Positions 17,440 to 28,300 of a DNA stretch of 64,000 bases are shown one piece after another; within the stretch, counting starts at the first letter, position 1; every line of letters starts with the position of its first letter. The stretch comes from Hyphomicrobiales bacterium (GTDB taxonomy: Bacteria; Pseudomonadota; Alphaproteobacteria; Rhizobiales; Rhizobiaceae). The DNA lies in contig UCJA01000015.1 in assembly GCA_900472675.1 (NCBI GenBank), forward strand, positions 338,707 to 402,706, read 5' to 3'. The notes beneath the pieces are model-generated. The model saw only the letters and a program-made list of their open reading frames with translations, did no database searches and was not told where the DNA came from. The translations under genes were made by a program, and so were the position numbers.

Positions 17440-17497
17440 GCACAAATTCGGTTGCGCAGGTCGTTTCACTGCTGTCAGAATGGCCTCGCAGCATACA

Positions 17498-17515
17498 ATG
17501 TCAGCTAAATGTCAG
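17498..17515 (+). promoter_or_regulatory. Tandem ATGTCAG motif upstream of tctC (candidate TctD site)
   Basis: ATGTCAG occurs at 17498-17504 and at 17509-17515, an 11-bp period that puts both copies on one face of the helix. A related CTGTCAG is at 17472-17478. OmpR-family regulators bind such direct repeats. The position, about 145-165 bp upstream of the tctC start, fits an activator site. Confidence 0.45.
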
Positions 17516-17660
17516 GTTGTTATGCTGGCTTAGGGCATTCGGTTCCGTGGAGGCGGAACCCGAGTGACGATAGGGAGGCTCTCACAGTGTTCACCGCTGC
17601 AGGTCCCCCTTCGTTCCCATGACAGCTGCGTCCGAAGAGACGCCAACGGAGGATATACCC

Positions 17661-18605
17661 TTGAAACATCTCATGCTTGCAACGATTCTGGCAGGTGCCA
17701 TGGCCCTTCCGGCCTACGCCGCCGATTATTCGATCATGGCACCGGCCGCTCCCGGCGGTGGCTGGGACCAGACCGCCCGCTCGCTGCAGACCGTTCTGCA
17801 GCAGGAAAAGATCTCCAAGCGCGTCCAGGTGATGAACGTCCCCGGCGCCGGCGGCACGATCGGCATCGCGCAGTTCGCCAGCCAGCAGAAGGGCAACCCG
17901 AATGCACTGATGGTCGGCGGCTACGTGATGGTCGGCGCGATCCTCACCAACAAGTCGCCAGTCACGCTCAAGGACGTGACCCCGGTCGCCCGCCTGACCG
18001 GCGAATATGAATCGATCGTCGTGCCGGCTTCGTCGGACATCAAGACGATCGGCGACCTCGTCGCCAAGCTCAAGGAAAACCTGGGCGCCGTGTCCTGGGG
18101 CGGCGGTTCGGCCGGCGGCACCGACCACATCACCGTCGGCCTGATGGCCAAGGCGGCCGGTGTGGACCCAACCAAGATCAACTACATCGCGTTTTCCGGT
18201 GGCGGCGAATCGCTGGCGGCTATCCTCGGCGGCCAGGTCACGGCCGGCATTGCCAGCTACGGCGAGATGGAATCGCAGATCAAGTCCGGCACACTGCGCC
18301 TGCTGGCGGTCTCCTCCGAGAAGCGCATCGAAGGCATCGACGCACCGACGCTCAAGGAAAGCGGCCTCGACGTCGTGATCCAGAACTGGCGCATGGTGGC
18401 TGCGGCTCCCGGCATCACGCCTGAACAGAAGGCAGCGATCGTTGCCGACCTCGACAAGCTGAACCAGTCCAAGGGCTGGCAGGACACGCTGAAGACCAAG
18501 GGCTGGCAGGATACCTACCTGACCGGTCAGGCTTTCGACGACCAGCTCGCCAAGGATATCTCGGCCACTGAAACCATTCTCAAGGACATCGGTCTCGTCA
18601 AATGA
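17661..18605 (+). CDS. tctC: Tripartite tricarboxylate transporter binding protein
   Basis: This 314-aa periplasmic protein has a signal peptide of about 20 residues and the TTT-family fold: [14 protein letters not shown] near the N-terminus and [14 protein letters not shown] for the ligand pocket. It captures citrate or another carboxylate for TctA/TctB. The frame is open to an upstream ATG at 17619, but the TTG at 17661 sits 7 nt after the strong ACGGAGGA site and places the signal peptide correctly at the N-terminus. It overlaps tctB by 4 bp. Confidence 0.92.
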   Translation: MKHLMLATILAGAMALPAYAADYSIMAPAAPGGGWDQTARSLQTVLQQEKISKRVQVMNVPGAGGTIGIAQFASQQKGNPNALMVGGYVMVGAILTNKSPVTLKDVTPVARLTGEYESIVVPASSDIKTIGDLVAKLKENLGAVSWGGGSAGGTDHITVGLMAKAAGVDPTKINYIAFSGGGESLAAILGGQVTAGIASYGEMESQIKSGTLRLLAVSSEKRIEGIDAPTLKESGLDVVIQNWRMVAAAPGITPEQKAAIVADLDKLNQSKGWQDTLKTKGWQDTYLTGQAFDDQLAKDISATETILKDIGLVK

Positions 18606-19096
18606 GCCTCGACCCATCGAAATCCACAAGCGTACAGCGCCGCCCCGATTGGGCGGCGCTTGTTATTGCCGCCATTCTTCTGGCGATCGCCGGCGTCATT
18701 CTCTTTGACGTCGCGCGCCTGAGCGATGTGGGCGGATATTCGCAGGTCGGCCCTGCGACGGTGCCGAAGTGGATTGCCTTCGGGCTGATCGGGCTTGGCA
18801 TCTGGACCGTGTTTGCCGCCTTCCGCGGCGACTTTCCCGTGCGTGAAAAGCAGGAAATCAAACCCGTCGTGTGGATCGTCGCCGGTCTTGCAGCGCAGAT
18901 GCTGCTGATCCGGCCGCTCGGGTTTTCCATCGCGACCGGCGTCCTGTTCGGGCTGACGGCTGCCGGTTTCGGCGCACGCCGGCTGTGGATCACCATTCCG
19001 ATTGCGATCGTCATCTGTCTTGCCATCTGGTGGCTGTTCTCGGTCGTCCTGTCGCTGTCGCTTCCGGCCGGGCCGCTCGAAAACCTTCTTCAGTGA
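18602..19096 (+). CDS. tctB: Tripartite tricarboxylate transporter small membrane subunit
   Basis: This 164-aa protein has four predicted membrane segments and the family's poorly conserved TctB layout. It starts on the tctC stop (ATGA) and is followed by tctA after 21 bp. It forms the membrane complex with TctA. Identification relies more on size, topology and position than on motifs. Confidence 0.9.
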   Translation: MSLDPSKSTSVQRRPDWAALVIAAILLAIAGVILFDVARLSDVGGYSQVGPATVPKWIAFGLIGLGIWTVFAAFRGDFPVREKQEIKPVVWIVAGLAAQMLLIRPLGFSIATGVLFGLTAAGFGARRLWITIPIAIVICLAIWWLFSVVLSLSLPAGPLENLLQ

Positions 19097-19117
19097 CGGG
19101 ACCCAGAGAGTAAGATT

Positions 19118-20635
19118 ATGAGCACTTTCGACTTTCTTCTCCAGGGTCTGGCTGCAGCCATGCTGCCGATGAACCTCTTCTACGCGCTGGTCGGCGTCAC
19201 GCTCGGCACCATGGTGGGCGTGCTTCCCGGCATCGGCCCGGCAACCACGGTGGCCCTGCTTTTGCCGGTCACCTACCAGCTGGACGCGACCGGTTCGCTG
19301 ATCATGTTTGCCGGCATCTACTATGGCGGCATGTATGGCGGCTCGACCACCTCGATCCTTCTCAACACGCCCGGTGAAAGCGCGTCCATCGTGACCGCGC
19401 TCGAGGGCAACAAGATGGCCCGCGCGGGCCGCGGCGGACCGGCGCTTGCGACGGCTGCCATCGGTTCGTTCGTCGCTGGCCTGATCGCGACGCTGGCGCT
19501 CGCCTTCATCGCTCCTTACATCGTCAAGCTGGCGCTGGTGTTCGGGCCGCGCGAGTATTTCGCGCTGATGGTGCTTGCCTTTATCACCGTCTCCTCGGCC
19601 TTCGGCGATTCGACGCTGCGCGGCCTCACCTCGCTGTTTATCGGCCTGGCGCTGTCGCTCGTCGGCATCGACCAGCTGACGGGGCAGAACCGCCTGTCGT
19701 TCGGCGTGCCTGACCTGCTCGATGGCATCGAGGTGACGACCATGGCGGTTGCCATGTTCGCGATCGGCGAGACGCTCTACATCGCGGCCCAGGGAGCTTC
19801 CGCTCCCGACAAGATCGAGGCGATCAAGGGCTCGGTCTGGATGACGGCGCAGGACTGGAAGCGCTCCTGGAAAGCCTGGCTTCGCGGCACCGTCATCGGT
19901 TTCCCGATCGGCGCGATGCCGGCAGGCGGCGCCGAGATCGGCACCTTCCTGTCCTATGCGGCGGAACGCAAGCTCAGCAAGCATCCGGAAGAGTTCGGCC
20001 ATGGCGCCATCGAGGGCGTCGCCGGTCCGGAAGCGGCCAACAATGCGTCTGCCGCCGGAACGCTGGTGCCGCTGCTGACGCTCGGCCTGCCCACCTCGGC
20101 GACCGCGGCGATCATGCTCGCCGGCTTCCAGCAATACGGCCTGCAGCCGGGTCCGCTGCTGTTTGCGACCAACCCGCAGCTCGTCTGGGGCCTGATTGCC
20201 TCGCTGCTGATTGCCAACCTCATGCTGCTGGTCCTCAACCTGCCTCTGGTCGGCCTCTGGGTGCGGCTGCTGACGATCCCCAAGCCATGGCTCTACGCCG
20301 GCATCCTGCTGTTTGCGACGCTCGGCACGATCGGCGCCAACCCATCGGTGTTCGAGCTCGGCATGCTCTTGCTGTTTGGTCTCGTCGCCTACGGCATGCG
20401 TGTGTTCGGCTATCCGATTGCGCCTGTGATCGTCGGCCTGATCCTCGGACCGCTTGCAGAACAGCAGCTGCGCCGTGCGCTGTCGATCAGCCAGGGCGAC
20501 GTGATGACGCTGTTCCAGTCGCCGATCGCAGCGGTTCTGCTGATCCTTGCAGCACTTGCGCTGATCGTGCCGCTCATCCTGCGCAGCCGCGGCCGCGGCG
20601 ACGTGCTGACACAGATGGCGGCCAGCGAAGACTGA
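19118..20635 (+). CDS. tctA: Tripartite tricarboxylate transporter large permease
   Basis: This 505-aa polytopic protein shows the TctA signatures [18 protein letters not shown] near residue 35, [20 protein letters not shown] near 70 and [18 protein letters not shown] in the middle. It is the cation-coupled transport subunit for a carboxylate delivered by TctC. It ends the tctCBA operon and is followed by a bidirectional terminator. Confidence 0.95.
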   Translation: MSTFDFLLQGLAAAMLPMNLFYALVGVTLGTMVGVLPGIGPATTVALLLPVTYQLDATGSLIMFAGIYYGGMYGGSTTSILLNTPGESASIVTALEGNKMARAGRGGPALATAAIGSFVAGLIATLALAFIAPYIVKLALVFGPREYFALMVLAFITVSSAFGDSTLRGLTSLFIGLALSLVGIDQLTGQNRLSFGVPDLLDGIEVTTMAVAMFAIGETLYIAAQGASAPDKIEAIKGSVWMTAQDWKRSWKAWLRGTVIGFPIGAMPAGGAEIGTFLSYAAERKLSKHPEEFGHGAIEGVAGPEAANNASAAGTLVPLLTLGLPTSATAAIMLAGFQQYGLQPGPLLFATNPQLVWGLIASLLIANLMLLVLNLPLVGLWVRLLTIPKPWLYAGILLFATLGTIGANPSVFELGMLLLFGLVAYGMRVFGYPIAPVIVGLILGPLAEQQLRRALSISQGDVMTLFQSPIAAVLLILAALALIVPLILRSRGRGDVLTQMAASED

Positions 20636-20656
20636 GGTCGGACGTCAAGACACGCG

Positions 20657-20686
20657 AAAAAAGCCCGGTTCGTCCGGGCTTTTTTT
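20657..20686. terminator. Bidirectional intrinsic terminator between tctA and glsA
   Basis: An AAAAAAGCCCGG / CCGGGCTTTTTT stem with a TTCGT loop has a T-run on the right and an A-run on the left. It can stop transcription from both convergent genes. Confidence 0.9.
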
Positions 20687-20706
20687 ATGCCTGGCAGCCG
20701 GTCCTG

Positions 20707-21633
20707 CTATTCGAACACCGACCAGCCGGTGCGGTTGGCGAGCATTTCGAGCGCCAGCGACCCGATCAGGGAGTTGCCGTTGTGGTTCAGCCCCGGCGAC
20801 CAGACCGCGACGGAGGCGCGTCCCGGCGCCACGGCCAGAATGCCGCCGCCGACGCCGCTCTTGCCCGGCAGGCCCACATGGTAGGCGAAGTCGCCCGAAC
20901 CATCGTAATGGCCGCAAGTCAGCATCAGCGCGTTGATGCGGCGCGCGCGCTGGCGCGACACGACCGTGTGCCCGGTTCCCGGGATGCGACCGCCTGCGGC
21001 CAGGAAAAGACCCGAGCGTGCGAGCTGCGTGCAGGTCATGGCAAGCGCGCAGTGGTGAAAATAGACGCCCAGCACATGCTCCACCGGATGATCGAGCTTG
21101 CCGAAGGAGCGCATGAAATTGGCGAGCGCGAAATTGCGGTAGCCGGTCGCTTCTTCAGACTTCGCAACGGCCGGATCGATGGCAATGCTTTCGTCGTCGG
21201 CCAGATAGCGGACGAAGCGGACGATCTCGCCGATCGCCTCGCGCGGGGTATGGCCGGCAAGAACGAGGTCGCTGACGGCGATCGCGCCTGCATTGATGAA
21301 GGGATTGCGTGGCTTTCCCTCCTCCTGCTCCAGCTGGACGATGGAGTTGAACGCGGTGCCCGATGGTTCGCGGCCGACCCGGTTCCAGGTGGTTTCGCCA
21401 TGCTTGCCGAGCGCCAGCGTCAGGGTGAAGACCTTGGAGATGCTCTGGATCGAGAAGGGCACGTCGAAATCGCCGGCCGTGTGGACTGCGCCATCGACCG
21501 TGACCACGGCCATGCCGAAGGTTTTCGGATCCACATGCGCCAGCTGCGGAATGTAGTCCGCAACCTTACCCTCGCCCAGCCTCGGGCGAAGCCGCGCATA
21601 GATTTCGTCCACGATCGCTTGCAGATTCGGCAT
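20707..21633 (-). CDS. glsA: Glutaminase A
   Basis: This 308-aa cytoplasmic enzyme hydrolyses glutamine to glutamate and ammonia. It has the serine-lysine catalytic pair S64/K67 in [13 protein letters not shown], plus [13 protein letters not shown] and the substrate-binding [11 protein letters not shown]. Length matches bacterial glutaminases. The frame is open 11 codons further upstream, but AAGGGGAT is placed for the ATG at 21633. It lies 72 bp downstream of the MarR-type gene and may be the last gene of the leftward TRAP transporter operon. Confidence 0.95.
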   Translation of the reverse strand: MPNLQAIVDEIYARLRPRLGEGKVADYIPQLAHVDPKTFGMAVVTVDGAVHTAGDFDVPFSIQSISKVFTLTLALGKHGETTWNRVGREPSGTAFNSIVQLEQEEGKPRNPFINAGAIAVSDLVLAGHTPREAIGEIVRFVRYLADDESIAIDPAVAKSEEATGYRNFALANFMRSFGKLDHPVEHVLGVYFHHCALAMTCTQLARSGLFLAAGGRIPGTGHTVVSRQRARRINALMLTCGHYDGSGDFAYHVGLPGKSGVGGGILAVAPGRASVAVWSPGLNHNGNSLIGSLALEMLANRTGWSVFE

Positions 21634-21705
21634 GTTATCCCCTTGTCCCCGGGTGGAAAATGCCACTCCGACGGTTTTAGAGGAAGCGCTATTTTCAGGT
21701 TACCG

Positions 21706-22224
21706 TCAGAGGGAGGCTGCCGCCCGCGCCGCCTGGTCGTAGTGGCCCGACAGCGCCCTCAGGCGGGCCGCCATGGCAGACAGGGTCTCGGCCGTGACCT
21801 CGGTCGACAGCACGGACTTGACCAGAAGCGCCTCGCGCACCGCCTGGTAACGCCTGCAGGCATCGGCACCGGCCTCGGTCACCATGACCAGCTTTTCCTT
21901 GCCGCGGCGGCCGGACTTGATCAGCTTCAGCCGCTCCAGCTTCTTCAGGGCGTAGGTGACCACATGGGTGTCCTCGATGTTGAGGACGAGTGCGATGTCG
22001 GCGAGCGTCTTGGCCTTGTCGCGGCTGTTGATGTTGTGGAGGACCATGATATCGACCGGCGACAGGTCCGGCACGCCAACGGCTGCCATGCAACGCACCA
22101 TCCAGCGGCTGAAGGCATTGTTCAGCATGATCATGCCGAACTCGATCTCCGACAGTGCCGGCAGAGCGCCGCTTGCCAGATGTTCGGACGATACGATCGG
22201 GCCGAAGTCATTTACCCATGACAT
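21706..22224 (-). CDS. MarR-type winged-helix transcriptional regulator
   Basis: This 172-aa protein carries a MarR-like winged helix in its middle (LSPVDIMVLHNINSRDKAKT; DTHVVTYALKKLERLKLI; GRRGKEKLVMVTEAG). It has a good GGGAGG ribosome site. It follows dctP after 58 bp in the TRAP operon and precedes glsA, so it probably controls this cluster and perhaps the divergent oxoprolinase gene. The effector is unknown. Confidence 0.88.
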   Translation of the reverse strand: MSWVNDFGPIVSSEHLASGALPALSEIEFGMIMLNNAFSRWMVRCMAAVGVPDLSPVDIMVLHNINSRDKAKTLADIALVLNIEDTHVVTYALKKLERLKLIKSGRRGKEKLVMVTEAGADACRRYQAVREALLVKSVLSTEVTAETLSAMAARLRALSGHYDQAARAAASL

Positions 22225-22282
22225 GACGTTTTCCTCCCGCAGTTCACGCGTCGCGGCAGGGTGTGCCGCGACGCTCCTCAGA

Positions 22283-23269
22283 TCACATCTTCCGGTAGGC
22301 GTCCAGAATGGCCTGGCCTTCCGCCCCGGCCTTCTTCGACCAGTCCTCGGTCAGCTTGGCGCCGACCTCCGAAAGGCCGGTCTTGAGCTCTGCGCTGGGC
22401 TCCTGAACCTGCATGCCGTTCTTCTTCAGCGTCTCCATGTAGGAGGCTGTCTTTTCGGCAGCCAGGGTCCATCCGCGGGTCTCGGCGGCGGCGGCTGCAT
22501 CAGTCACGGCCTTCTGGATGGCGGGATCGAGTGCGGCGAAGGCGGCCTTGTTGACGAAGATGACGTTCTTCGGGATCCAGGCCTGGGTGTCGTAGTAGTG
22601 CGTGAGCGATTCCCAGATCTTGCTATCCACGCCGGTTGCGCTCGAGGTCATCAGGCCATCGACGACGCCGGTCGCCAGCGCCTGCGGAAGTTCGGCCGCC
22701 TGCACGGTAACCGGCTGGGCGCCGACGAGATCGGCGATCCGCGAGGTGCCGACGTTATAGGCGCGCCACTTCAGGCCCTTCAGGTCGGCAACACTGTTGA
22801 CGTCCTTCTTGGTGAAGATGCCCTGCGGCGGCCAGGGCGTGGTGTAGAGAAGCTTGAGGCCCTGCTTGTCGAGCGCCTGCTCGATGGCGGGCTTTGAAGC
22901 CGTCCAGAGCTTCTTCGACTGCTCGAAGCTACTGGCCAGGAAGGGCACGACATCGATGCCGTAGACCGGATTTTCGTTCTCGTGCAGCGACAACAACACT
23001 TCGCCAGCCTGCGCCTGGCCGGTCTGTACGGCGCGCTTGATATCCGGCGCCTTGAACAGCGAGGCATTCGGATGAACGGTGATCTTCAACTCACCCTTGG
23101 TCGCCGTGTCGATATCCTTGGCGAACTGATTGAGGTTTTCGACGTGGTAGTTGGCCGCCGGATAGGCGGATGGCAGGACCCATTGGCTGGCGGCGAAGGA
23201 TGGGGCCGTGGTGGCGAGAAGCACTGCTGCAGCCATTCCAAGGCGGGCGAATTTTCCAGTCACGTTCAT
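22283..23269 (-). CDS. TRAP transporter substrate-binding protein, DctP family
   Basis: This 328-aa protein has a Sec signal peptide (about residues 1-27). The mature part has the DctP pattern (VHPNASLFKAPDIKRAVQTG; LKGLKWRAYN, which holds the conserved arginine region that ligates carboxylates). It feeds an organic acid to the DctQM membrane pair encoded just upstream. Because the divergent gene is an oxoprolinase and a glutaminase lies downstream, 5-oxoproline or a similar carboxylated ring is a possible substrate, by inference. Confidence 0.92.
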   Translation of the reverse strand: MNVTGKFARLGMAAAVLLATTAPSFAASQWVLPSAYPAANYHVENLNQFAKDIDTATKGELKITVHPNASLFKAPDIKRAVQTGQAQAGEVLLSLHENENPVYGIDVVPFLASSFEQSKKLWTASKPAIEQALDKQGLKLLYTTPWPPQGIFTKKDVNSVADLKGLKWRAYNVGTSRIADLVGAQPVTVQAAELPQALATGVVDGLMTSSATGVDSKIWESLTHYYDTQAWIPKNVIFVNKAAFAALDPAIQKAVTDAAAAAETRGWTLAAEKTASYMETLKKNGMQVQEPSAELKTGLSEVGAKLTEDWSKKAGAEGQAILDAYRKM

Positions 23270-23286
23270 TTCTCAAGTCCCTCTCA

Positions 23287-24603
23287 TCATTGACCCGGGA
23301 ACGCCATTCGCGGCAGGATCATCACGATGTCCGGGAAGACCGTGATGATGGCGACGGTCGCCACAAGCAGGAAGAAGAAGGGCAGCGAAGCCTTGGCAAC
23401 GGTCAGGCTGTCGCGGCCGCTCATCGTCTGGAGTACGAAGAGGTTGAAGCCGACCGGCGGCGAGACCTCGGCCATTTCGACGATCAGAACCAGGAAGATG
23501 CCGAACCAGACGAGGTCGAAGCCTGCCTGCTGGATCATCGGCAGAACGACGACCGTGGTCAGCACGATCATCGACAGGCCGTCGAGCGCCGCACCCAGCA
23601 GGATGTACATGATCGTCAGCACGGCGATCAGCGCATAGGGGCTGAGGTGGAAGCTATCGACCCAAGCCGCCAGCGCATTCGGAATGCCGGTATAGCCCAT
23701 GGCGATCGACATGAAGCCGGCGCCGGTCAGGATCAGCATGATCATGCAGGTCAGCCGCGTGGCGCCCATGACGCTGTCCCAGAAGGCTTTGGCAGTCAGG
23801 GTTCGCGACCAGGCCGCGATGCCGAGCGAGCCAAGCACGCCCCAGGCAGCGCACTCCGTGGCCGTCGCCCAGCCGAGGAGGAGCGTTGCAAAGACGAAGA
23901 TGATCAACAGGCTGACCGGGATGAGGTTGGCCGATTCCCGCAGCTTTTCCTTGAAGCTCATCTTCGGCGGTGCCGGCGGCTGCTTGTCGGGATTGAGGAG
24001 CGCCCAGATAATGATGTAGCCGCAATACAGCACCATCACGATCAGGCTCGGCAGGAAGCCGGCAAGAAAGATCTGAATGATCGAGACGTTTGCCGCCACC
24101 GCATAGACGACCATGGTGATCGACGGCGGAATGAGGATGCCGAGCGTGCCGGCGCCGGCCAGCGAGCCAAGGCTGACCATTTCATCATAGCCGCGCTTTT
24201 TCAGCTCAGGCAAAGCAATCTTGGCAATCATCGCGGTGGTGGCCGCCGATGAGCCGGAAATCGAGCCGAACAGGCCACAGCCGAGCACGTTGACATGCAT
24301 CAGCCGCCCCGGCAGCCAGCCGAGCCAGGGCGCAAGTCCCCGGAACATCTCTTCCGACAGTTTTGTCCTGAACAGGATTTCGCCCATCCAGACGAACAGC
24401 GGCAGGGCTGCAAGAGACCAGGACGCGCCATTGCTCCAGGAATTGGTGGCAAGGACTGCCCCCATAGGGATGCCCGGCACGAAGAGCATGGCGATGAAGC
24501 CGCAGATCAGCAGCGAGATGCCAATCCAGACGCCGGCTGTCAGAAGAGCGAGAAGGGCAAGGAGGACAATGCCGGCGACTTCGACGAGTTCGATCGTTCC
24601 CAT
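23287..24603 (-). CDS. TRAP transporter large permease, DctM family
   Basis: This 438-aa polytopic protein has about 12 membrane segments. Motifs typical of DctM are visible: GCGLFGSISGSSAATTAMI near residue 110, GAGTLGILIPPSITMVVYA near 150, and PVGFNLFVLQ near the C-terminus. It is the sodium-coupled transport subunit. It lies 17 bp before dctP and starts 3 bp after the dctQ stop. Confidence 0.95.
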   Translation of the reverse strand: MGTIELVEVAGIVLLALLALLTAGVWIGISLLICGFIAMLFVPGIPMGAVLATNSWSNGASWSLAALPLFVWMGEILFRTKLSEEMFRGLAPWLGWLPGRLMHVNVLGCGLFGSISGSSAATTAMIAKIALPELKKRGYDEMVSLGSLAGAGTLGILIPPSITMVVYAVAANVSIIQIFLAGFLPSLIVMVLYCGYIIIWALLNPDKQPPAPPKMSFKEKLRESANLIPVSLLIIFVFATLLLGWATATECAAWGVLGSLGIAAWSRTLTAKAFWDSVMGATRLTCMIMLILTGAGFMSIAMGYTGIPNALAAWVDSFHLSPYALIAVLTIMYILLGAALDGLSMIVLTTVVVLPMIQQAGFDLVWFGIFLVLIVEMAEVSPPVGFNLFVLQTMSGRDSLTVAKASLPFFFLLVATVAIITVFPDIVMILPRMAFPGQ

Positions 24604-24606
24604 GCG

Positions 24607-25191
24607 TCAAGCTCCGCTCTGGATTGCGCGTTCGATGACTTCCTCGGCCGTTTGCGGCGGCGGCTTTTCGTAGCGCGGCAAGCCGCCGAAAATCACGTGG
24701 ACTAGTTCGTCCGTCATGGCGATCGCCAGGATGATCAGGCCGCCGGAAAAGCCGATCTGCGGGATCCACAGCGGCATGGCGATAACGCCCTGCGCGAGAT
24801 CGTTGAACTGCCACGAGGTGCGGTTCATGTCGAAGGCGTACCAGGCGAAATAGATGGCGGCGATGGATCCGATCAGAAGCGACACGATTTCGAAAACCTG
24901 ACGCGTGCGCCCGGTGAACCGCTCGACCAGCAGGCCGACGCGGATCATTTCGCCGGAGCGGAAGGTATGGGCCAAGCCCAGAAAGGCCGAGGCGGCCATG
25001 GCCCAGGACGCGAAATCGTCGCCGGCCGGGACGTCGATGCCGAGCGGGCGGCCGGCGGACAGGGCAAGCATGATGACGAAGATGGCGATGAGGAAGAGAC
25101 CGGCCAGCCAACCGGACACGAGGTACAGCCCGTCGAGTGCGCGGCGCAGGGGTTCCGGGAAGATGCTGTGACGAGGATCAGCGGTCGACAT
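24607..25191 (-). CDS. TRAP transporter small permease, DctQ family
   Basis: This 194-aa protein has four predicted membrane segments and the DctQ-type motif FRSGEMIRVGLLVERFTG. It stabilises the DctM subunit and binds the DctP receptor. It is the first gene of the leftward operon, divergent from the oxoprolinase gene across a 199-bp spacer. Confidence 0.92.
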   Translation of the reverse strand: MSTADPRHSIFPEPLRRALDGLYLVSGWLAGLFLIAIFVIMLALSAGRPLGIDVPAGDDFASWAMAASAFLGLAHTFRSGEMIRVGLLVERFTGRTRQVFEIVSLLIGSIAAIYFAWYAFDMNRTSWQFNDLAQGVIAMPLWIPQIGFSGGLIILAIAMTDELVHVIFGGLPRYEKPPPQTAEEVIERAIQSGA

Positions 25192-25326
25192 GGCCGGTCC
25201 TCCGCGAAATCATGCGGAAACAAAACATCGATGGCTCCCCTCGGTTGCCAGTGGCCGGGTCAGGCTCTTGCGGCCTTTTGCCCGTTGAATAGGCATGATG
25301 CAGCAATAGGCAATTTCCTGTCAATC

Positions 25327-25356
25327 AAACATTGACGTTTTATCGACGAAATGTTT
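25327..25356. promoter_or_regulatory. Inverted repeat in the TRAP/oxoprolinase divergent promoter
   Basis: AAACATT (25327-25333) and AATGTTT (25350-25356) are exact reverse complements separated by 16 bp, in an A/T-rich stretch 35-64 nt upstream of the oxoprolinase start. It could be an operator for the MarR-type regulator. The arms are short, so confidence is low. Confidence 0.3.
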
Positions 25357-25390
25357 TCGTTAGCGTCATGCTGAGTAAGGGTGGACGGAT

Positions 25391-28300
25391 ATGACGGAAG
25401 GCAAGTGGGATTTTTGGGTCGACAGGGGCGGCACGTTTACCGACATCGTCGGCCGCGCGCCGGACGGAAAGCTTTCGGCGCACAAGGTGCTGTCGGAGAA
25501 CCCGGAGGCCTATCGTGATGCGGCTGTCCAGGGGATCCGCGAACTGCTGGGTCTTTCATCCGGGCAGGCTATTCCGGCAGGGCTGATCGGCGCGGTGAAG
25601 ATGGGCACCACGGTCGCCACCAATGCGCTCTTGGAACGCAAGGGCGAGCGGACGCTGCTGGTGACGACCCGCGGGTTCCGGGATGCGCTCGAGATCGGCT
25701 ATCAGGCGCGGGCGGACATCTTTGCAAAGAAGATCATCAAGCCGGAACTCCTCTATTCGGCCGTGGTCGAGGTGGACGAGCGGGTCCGGGCCGACGGCAC
25801 CATCGAGGCCGCGCCTGTAGCAGACACCGTTCGCGCCGACCTGCAGGCGCAGTTCGATGCGGGCTTGCGCGCCATCGCCATTGTCTTCATGCACGCCTAT
25901 CGTTACCCGGCTCATGAGCAGCTGGTCGCGGAGATCGCGCGCGAGATCGGCTTTACCCAGATCTCGGTCAGCCATGAGGTCTCGCCGCTGATCAAGCTCG
26001 TTGGTCGCGGCGACACGACCGTTGTGGATGCCTATCTGTCGCCGATCCTGCGCCGCTATGTGGAACAGGTGGGCGAGGAGCTCGGCTCTGAGCGGGAAGA
26101 CGGACCGCAGCTGATGTTCATGCAGTCTTCCGGTGGGCTTACCGCTGCCCGGCTGTTTCAGGGCAAGGATGCTATTCTCTCCGGACCCGCCGGCGGCGTG
26201 GTCGGTGCGGTCGAAACATCGCGGCTGGCCGGGTTCGACCGCATGGTCGGTTTCGACATGGGCGGCACATCCACGGACGTTTCGCACTACGACGGCGAAC
26301 TGGAGCGCTCGTTTGAGACCGAAGTCGCCGGCGTGCGGATGCGCGCACCGATGATGTCGATCCATACGGTGGCTGCCGGCGGCGGCTCCATCCTGCACTT
26401 CGAGAACGGCCGCTTCCGCGTCGGGCCTGATTCGGCCGGTGCCAATCCCGGACCGAAAGCCTATCGCCGGGGCGGCCCGCTCACCGTCACGGACGCCAAC
26501 GTCATGCTTGGCAAGCTTTCGCCCGAACTGTTTCCAAAGATCTTCGGCCCCAACCGCGACCAGCCGCTCGATGCGGCAGCCGTGCGCGTGGCCTTCGAGG
26601 AGATGGCGAAGACCGTCGGCGACGGCCGCTCGCCCGAAGACGTGGCCGACGGCTTTCTCGCCATTGCGGTCGAAAACATGGCGAACGCCGTGAAGAAGAT
26701 CAGCGTCCAGCGCGGCTACGACGTGACCAACTATGTGCTGACCTGCTTCGGCGGCGCCGGCGGCCAGCACGCTTGCCTCACTGCCGATGCGCTGGGGATC
26801 TCCACGGTGCTGATCCATCCCTTCTCGGGCATATTGTCAGCCTATGGCATGGGGCTGGCCGACATCCGCGCCACGCGCCAGCGGACCGTGTCGCAGCCGC
26901 TCGCGGAGGCGCTCGCATTGCTTGCCCCCGTGCGCGACGAGCTGTCGGAGGCGGTGCTTGCGGAAATCTCGTCCCAGGGCGTGTCGGCCGGCGATACCGA
27001 GGTGCTGCACCGGGCTCACCTCCGCTATCAGGGTACCGATACGACTTTGTCCGTTACCGTCAGCGATGATGCCACCATGACCGCTGCCTTCGAGGCAGCG
27101 CATCGCAAGCAGTTCGGCTTCATCTTCGAAAACCGAGAGATCATCTTCGAAGCCTATGAAGTGGAAGCGATCGGCGGCGGCGCCGATTCGTCCGAACCGG
27201 AGCATGAGGTGGATGCGGCGCCACCCACATCTGCAGAAGACACCCGGTTCTTCTCCGGCGGTGAATGGCGGGACGCGCCGGTCTATCGGCGCGCCGACAT
27301 CCGTCCCGGCGCAATGGCACACGGCCCCTGCCTGATCGTCGAGCCGCACCAGACCATCGTCGTCGAGGCCGGCTGGGCCTTCGAGATCACCAAACTCGAT
27401 CACGTGGTCCTCAAGCGGGTGGCGGCACTTTCCCGCGCCCGGCCGATCGGCACGCAGGCAGATCCGGTTCTGCTGGAGGTCTTCAACAACCTCTTCATGT
27501 CGATTGCCGAGCAGATGGGCGTGACGCTGCAGAACACAGCATCCTCGGTCAACATCAAGGAGCGGCTGGACTTTTCCTGCGCGGTCTTCGACGCCTCGGG
27601 CGCGCTGGTCGCCAATGCGCCGCATATGCCGGTGCATCTGGGCTCCATGGACCGATCGGTGGAAACCGTGATCGCCGCGAACCGCGGCCGGATCCGGCCG
27701 GGCGACGTGTTTGCGCTCAATGCGCCCTATAACGGCGGCACGCATCTGCCCGATATCACCGTCGTGACGCCGGTGTTTGACGAGGCGGGTGCCGAGATCC
27801 TGTTCTACGTCGCCTCGCGCGGGCACCATGCGGACGTGGGCGGCACCGCGCCCGGCTCCATGACGCCGCTCGCCACCACGGTGGACGAGGAAGGCGTGCT
27901 GTTCGACAACGTGCTCCTGGTCGACCGCGGCCGGTTCGACGAGGACGGGATTGCCCGGCTTCTCTCCGACCACCCCTACCCGGCTCGGAACGTGCCGCAG
28001 AACATCGCCGACCTGCGTGCCCAGATTGCCGCCAACGAAAAGGGCGTGCATGAAATGCGCAAGATGATCGCGCAGTTCGGGCTCGACGTGGTGCAGGCCT
28101 ATATGGCGCATGTGCAGGACAACGCCGAAGAAAGCGTGCGCCGGCTGCTGGAGACGCTGGAGGATTCGGCCTTCTCCTATGCGACGGACCAGGGCAGCGT
28201 GATCAAGGTGAAGATCACCGTCGACAAGGCCAAGCGGGAAGCGACCGTCGATTTCACCGGGACGAGCCCGCAGCAGCGCAACAACTTCAACGCGCCGGAG

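Noticed and set aside
15712..17469. Very long minus-strand frame extending the DUF1993 gene upstream
   Set aside because: Residues before the ATG at 16224 are antisense to the binding protein gene and have no family match.
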